A stretch of DNA of 64,000 nucleotides. It comes from Bacteroidetes bacterium RIFCSPLOWO2_12_FULL_37_12 (GTDB lineage: Bacteria > Bacteroidota > Bacteroidia > 2-12-FULL-37-12). Under the pieces are notes generated by a model. That model did no database searches and was not told the DNA's origin. It saw nothing but the letters and a program-made list of their open reading frames with translations. The stretch spans positions 1 through 64,000 of the forward strand of contig MEPC01000035.1 in the NCBI GenBank assembly GCA_001769655.1. The letters run 5' to 3'. The position numbers were made by a program, and so were the translations under genes. Positions 60,792-64,000 of this stretch are shown here, piece after piece (positions within the stretch are counted from its first letter, which is position 1; the number at the start of each line of letters is the position of its first letter).

Positions 60792-63700
60792 TTACCTCAG
60801 AATATACATCTTTCCTATACTGTTTTTAAAATATTTATCACCGGATGTTTCCCGGTGTTTATATTCGTTCTCAGGATCTTCAATTATGACCCTGTAAAGA
60901 TACAAACCGTTGGCTAATTTATCGCCGAATTCATCGGTTCCATCCCACGTAAAATCAGAAACATTATTTCCTATTCTCAGATTACCCAATTCATTGCCGG
61001 TTATTTCCCTTACTACTTTTCCGGTTATTGTAAGAATCTGAATTCTTATATTTCTTGGAATAAAATTTCCGGTCAACGTGTAAACAAAACGGGTCCGGGT
61101 AGAAAAGGGATTTGGATACGGGTAAAAATATGAAATGGTAGATTCGTTTATTACTTCAAAGGTAATCACATAATCGCGGCTACCCGAAGGATTGCCTGTA
61201 CGATCTTTTGCTCTTACCCTCAATTCATAAAAACCGTCATCCAAATGACCGGGTCTGAATTCAAGTTCAGAATTGTTACTACTCTTGTCATCAGCGGCAT
61301 GAAACAACACACGAGCATTGTTATAATTTATAATTCCCGAGATCGTGTCATTAAGTTTTTTAAATAACAGGGTAATCTGATTAGTGTCATTAAGGGGGAG
61401 ATATTTGTTTTCATCCTTCAATCGTGCCAGAATCACCGGATTGGGTGACACTATATCTCCATTCATGATATGTTTACCATCCACCGCTACATCAAGAAGG
61501 GGAGGGGTAATATCGGGTACTACATAAAAACCATAGCGCAACACGTTATTTGAATGGTATAACTCCGGTTGTTTATTGTCAGGATTTACTTCCACTTCAA
61601 GCGTATTTTCGCCTTTTAATCCAAAGGTATTAAGTCCGCCAGGTAAATAAAAGACCGAATCGGGAAGCAAGGGCTTAAACTTCCGGTAGGGTTGCAGTTT
61701 CTTTTGACGGTCGGCAGTAGTGACCGTGTATTTTACTAGGATACTGTCTTTAAATTTTATATTGGAAATGTTATGAAAAGCGAGTTCATAATTTAAAATT
61801 TCACCTTCATCCAGAGTGTCAATGGCAAAGGGATTTCCAGTTAATGATTCATCAAACGGATTCAACGTACCTTCCGGAACCCCTTCATAAGTTACCTGCC
61901 AGCGATGGAGTTGAACTGGGCTGACGTTGCCTGTGTCAAGACAATTTAATTTAAGACGTATAAAAGGATAATACCCGGCGGGTATGGATGACAAACTTGT
62001 GTCATTCAGAATTTTTTGATGTGTTAATATCGTATTTTCAAAACGGTTGTATCCAATTCCAATCACATCTATCGAAAATTTATCGGTAGAAGGATTTTCG
62101 ATGGACTTCATCTGAAAATAAAGCGAATCCCAGGATTGTGCAGGACCAATTCGCTCTGATAAATACGTTCCTTTGTACCAATTTCCCTCTAAGACGGTGT
62201 CAAGACGGATAATATCCGAACTTGTTTTACCTTGTACCCATTTATATTTTCCGGGTTGTCCTTTGGTTGATATGAAGATAAATCCTAGCATCGTATCATT
62301 TTGTATGAAGTAATCTTTTAAAGTACGTAAACTATCTTCTACACCTAAGGGACCAAATGCTTTGAAAAGAGCATCATTCCAATTTTGCACATAGAATTTA
62401 CGAACCTGCCAGCAGAATACAATATAATTATCAGGGATATTATTTAAAAAAATCCGCATATTGGTAGTGTCATAATACCAGAATTGATAATAATTGTAAG
62501 CTGTATATCCATTTGTTAAAGCAAAATTTGAATCAATATATGACTCAAAAGTAGGGTCAAATATTTTGAAAGCCATCCCATTAGTAATATTACCACATTC
62601 AAAACCTAAAATGCCACTATTCACTTTGATTTGGGTTTTTGGGTTATCGCCAGGCGAGCACGGATCGGGATTTTGTTCCGTTCCAATAGATTTAATATTG
62701 ACTTCAATAGTTGTTTTCGCAAAATTCCACTTCCTGATATTGGTATCTAAATTTATATTGGTAAGAATTGCCTTGGTAAATTGGTTATAATGACTTTGAG
62801 ACCAACCCGTGGGGCTATATCTAATAAACACAAATGAACTATTCTCCCAGAAACCACCTTCAATAAATGTTGTATCCACTTTCACCCTCCAATAATAAAC
62901 CACAGAGTCCTTCAGTTTTCCTCCTGATTTCACCATCATATTAGTATCCGGAACCCATACAGGAAGCCATTGTGATTTAATCCTTGGTGAAATCTGATGC
63001 AAAGGGCTCGCAAAAGAGAAAGAAGTATCAATTTCAAATTTGTAAAACCGGTATCCTTTCAGAATATCGTTTGATTGTGCTACCAATTGTATAGGGGTAG
63101 TATTTACAATACTATATTTATAGGGTGAAATAATATTTACTCCATCGGTAGGCATTATGTATTTTATTTGAGCAAAATTATTTGTTTCATCCAGTTCTTT
63201 TACAGAATCCGGGAAATCAATTTTTATTTCAAATGTATTTTCACCTTTGGTGCGAATGTCTTTGGATTTAATCCAGAAGGTAATTGTATCCACATTATAA
63301 ATATGAGAAAAAATCTGTTTATAGATTGTATCTGTATTTAATTCAGGGGGAAATATTCTGTGCACGGAAACTCTGATGGAATCATCTATGGCTTTCCCTC
63401 TGTTTTCAACAATCATTCCTATGGCAAAAGAATCGGAAGTGGCACTCACATCGGCAGGATCGCCATTTTTGTCAACGGTATAAATAAATAAAGAACTTTC
63501 AGAAATTTTATAATCAGGTTTTTTTGGAACTATAAAGCGAATTACGGGATCTCCCTGAAAAATAACCTGACGGGCATGCGTGCGCATTGCCCTGTCGCTT
63601 GTATTTTGTTGATAGAGAGAATCCATGTTGTCAATTGTTTTTTGGATACATTCACCCCATGTTTTTTCAAACATTTTTCTGCATGCATTCAGATAGAAAG

Positions 63701-64000
63701 AATACGTATATTGCTGTAATGGATAGGGAAATCCCTGGTCAATATGACCAATAAATCCAAGTGCGCCTTTGTCTATGGCAGACAACCACTTTTGTCCAAT
63801 GCTGTTTTCACCTCCACCAAAAACATTGCCGGTATAACATCCATTCATGATCATCAAAGGATATTTTTTATAATTTTTATAGGGAGGGTCACCTTTTTGT
63901 GAATCTCCCTCAGGGTCTCCCAGGTCAAGCTCAGTTACACTATTTGTGGAATGTCCGAAAAAGGTAATCAAAGACACTCCATTATCAATTAAGGCATGAA
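60792..64000 (-). CDS. C25-family (gingipain-like) peptidase with C-terminal sorting-type domain, 5' end beyond window
   Basis: The frame is open at the window edge (residues HALIDNGVSLITFFGHS continue from beyond 64000), so the start is missing. The visible 1069 residues begin in the C25 caspase-like domain: the catalytic His is in TFFGHSTNS and the Cys in LMIMNGCYTGNVFGG. A long beta-rich region with CARDB/Ig-like modules follows (VENRGKAIDDSIRVSVHRI). The last 90 residues look like a FlgD-like T9SS sorting domain: YFYPYPNPFSTRTRFVYTL, then WDGTDEFGDKLANGLYLYRV. It may be a secreted protease or the PorU-type sortase; the length and CTD make the exported substrate reading more likely. Transcribed ahead of ribE. 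Confidence 0.85.
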   Translation of the reverse strand, partial: HALIDNGVSLITFFGHSTNSVTELDLGDPEGDSQKGDPPYKNYKKYPLMIMNGCYTGNVFGGGENSIGQKWLSAIDKGALGFIGHIDQGFPYPLQQYTYSFYLNACRKMFEKTWGECIQKTIDNMDSLYQQNTSDRAMRTHARQVIFQGDPVIRFIVPKKPDYKISESSLFIYTVDKNGDPADVSATSDSFAIGMIVENRGKAIDDSIRVSVHRIFPPELNTDTIYKQIFSHIYNVDTITFWIKSKDIRTKGENTFEIKIDFPDSVKELDETNNFAQIKYIMPTDGVNIISPYKYSIVNTTPIQLVAQSNDILKGYRFYKFEIDTSFSFASPLHQISPRIKSQWLPVWVPDTNMMVKSGGKLKDSVVYYWRVKVDTTFIEGGFWENSSFVFIRYSPTGWSQSHYNQFTKAILTNINLDTNIRKWNFAKTTIEVNIKSIGTEQNPDPCSPGDNPKTQIKVNSGILGFECGNITNGMAFKIFDPTFESYIDSNFALTNGYTAYNYYQFWYYDTTNMRIFLNNIPDNYIVFCWQVRKFYVQNWNDALFKAFGPLGVEDSLRTLKDYFIQNDTMLGFIFISTKGQPGKYKWVQGKTSSDIIRLDTVLEGNWYKGTYLSERIGPAQSWDSLYFQMKSIENPSTDKFSIDVIGIGYNRFENTILTHQKILNDTSLSSIPAGYYPFIRLKLNCLDTGNVSPVQLHRWQVTYEGVPEGTLNPFDESLTGNPFAIDTLDEGEILNYELAFHNISNIKFKDSILVKYTVTTADRQKKLQPYRKFKPLLPDSVFYLPGGLNTFGLKGENTLEVEVNPDNKQPELYHSNNVLRYGFYVVPDITPPLLDVAVDGKHIMNGDIVSPNPVILARLKDENKYLPLNDTNQITLLFKKLNDTISGIINYNNARVLFHAADDKSSNNSELEFRPGHLDDGFYELRVRAKDRTGNPSGSRDYVITFEVINESTISYFYPYPNPFSTRTRFVYTLTGNFIPRNIRIQILTITGKVVREITGNELGNLRIGNNVSDFTWDGTDEFGDKLANGLYLYRVIIEDPENEYKHRETSGDKYFKNSIGKMYILR

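Overview
The window is a low-GC chromosomal segment of a member of the Bacteroidota. Support comes from several sides: the start-proximal promoter motif TAnnTTTG seen before many genes, few Shine-Dalgarno sequences, type IX secretion (T9SS) features (a PorT-like barrel, a C25 peptidase with a C-terminal sorting-type domain, PorE-like OmpA proteins), and many lipoprotein or secreted proteins with DUF1573, DUF1343 (NamZ) and PD40/OmpA architectures. The order cannot be fixed from the sequence alone. No rRNA, CRISPR array, transposase or integrase was seen.

Layout. 0-1.6 kb: an accessory patch with a PIN-domain protein, a tiny overlapping partner, a DUF2200 protein and two copies of a ~70-bp repeat. 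1.65-8.4 kb: a ribosomal operon from rplC to rpsN that lacks rpsJ in front and rpsH-rplF onwards behind. 8.4-20.4 kb: secreted and envelope genes (an unknown propeller-like protein, thermonuclease, M2 dipeptidase, two PorE-like OmpA proteins around a 912-aa membrane protein) and queE. 20.9-30.1 kb: an accessory island whose units are bounded by matched inverted motifs (GTTAGGCAC...GTGCCTAAC and variants) with attC-like hairpins between them. I read this as an integron-cassette array without a visible integrase (CALIN-like). 30.2-64 kb: core chromosome with two tRNAs, purH/purN divergent pair, yicC, rbfA, dsbD, ppx, glutathione peroxidase, an M28 peptidase, a third tRNA, valS, fmt-namZ, dnaB, the gcvPA-ubiE-porT operon, two more PorE-like proteins, apt, ribE and the 5'-truncated C25 peptidase.

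The most interesting locus is the cassette at 21.8-26.6 kb. It carries one 1445-aa AT-rich gene that joins an N-terminal phosphoribosyltransferase-like domain, a long unassigned middle with a coiled coil, and a C-terminal nucleoside phosphorylase/nucleosidase domain. Nucleosidase domains of this superfamily serve as nucleotide-depleting effectors in several bacterial antiphage systems, so this looks like a single-gene defence candidate. The next cassettes carry a pair of membrane-anchored unknown proteins and a two-gene unit of toxin-antitoxin-like layout.

A second theme is palindromic repeats. At least ten different perfect or near-perfect intergenic palindromes occur, some inside the ribosomal operon, one supplying the stop codon of a membrane protein, and one expanded in frame inside dsbD.
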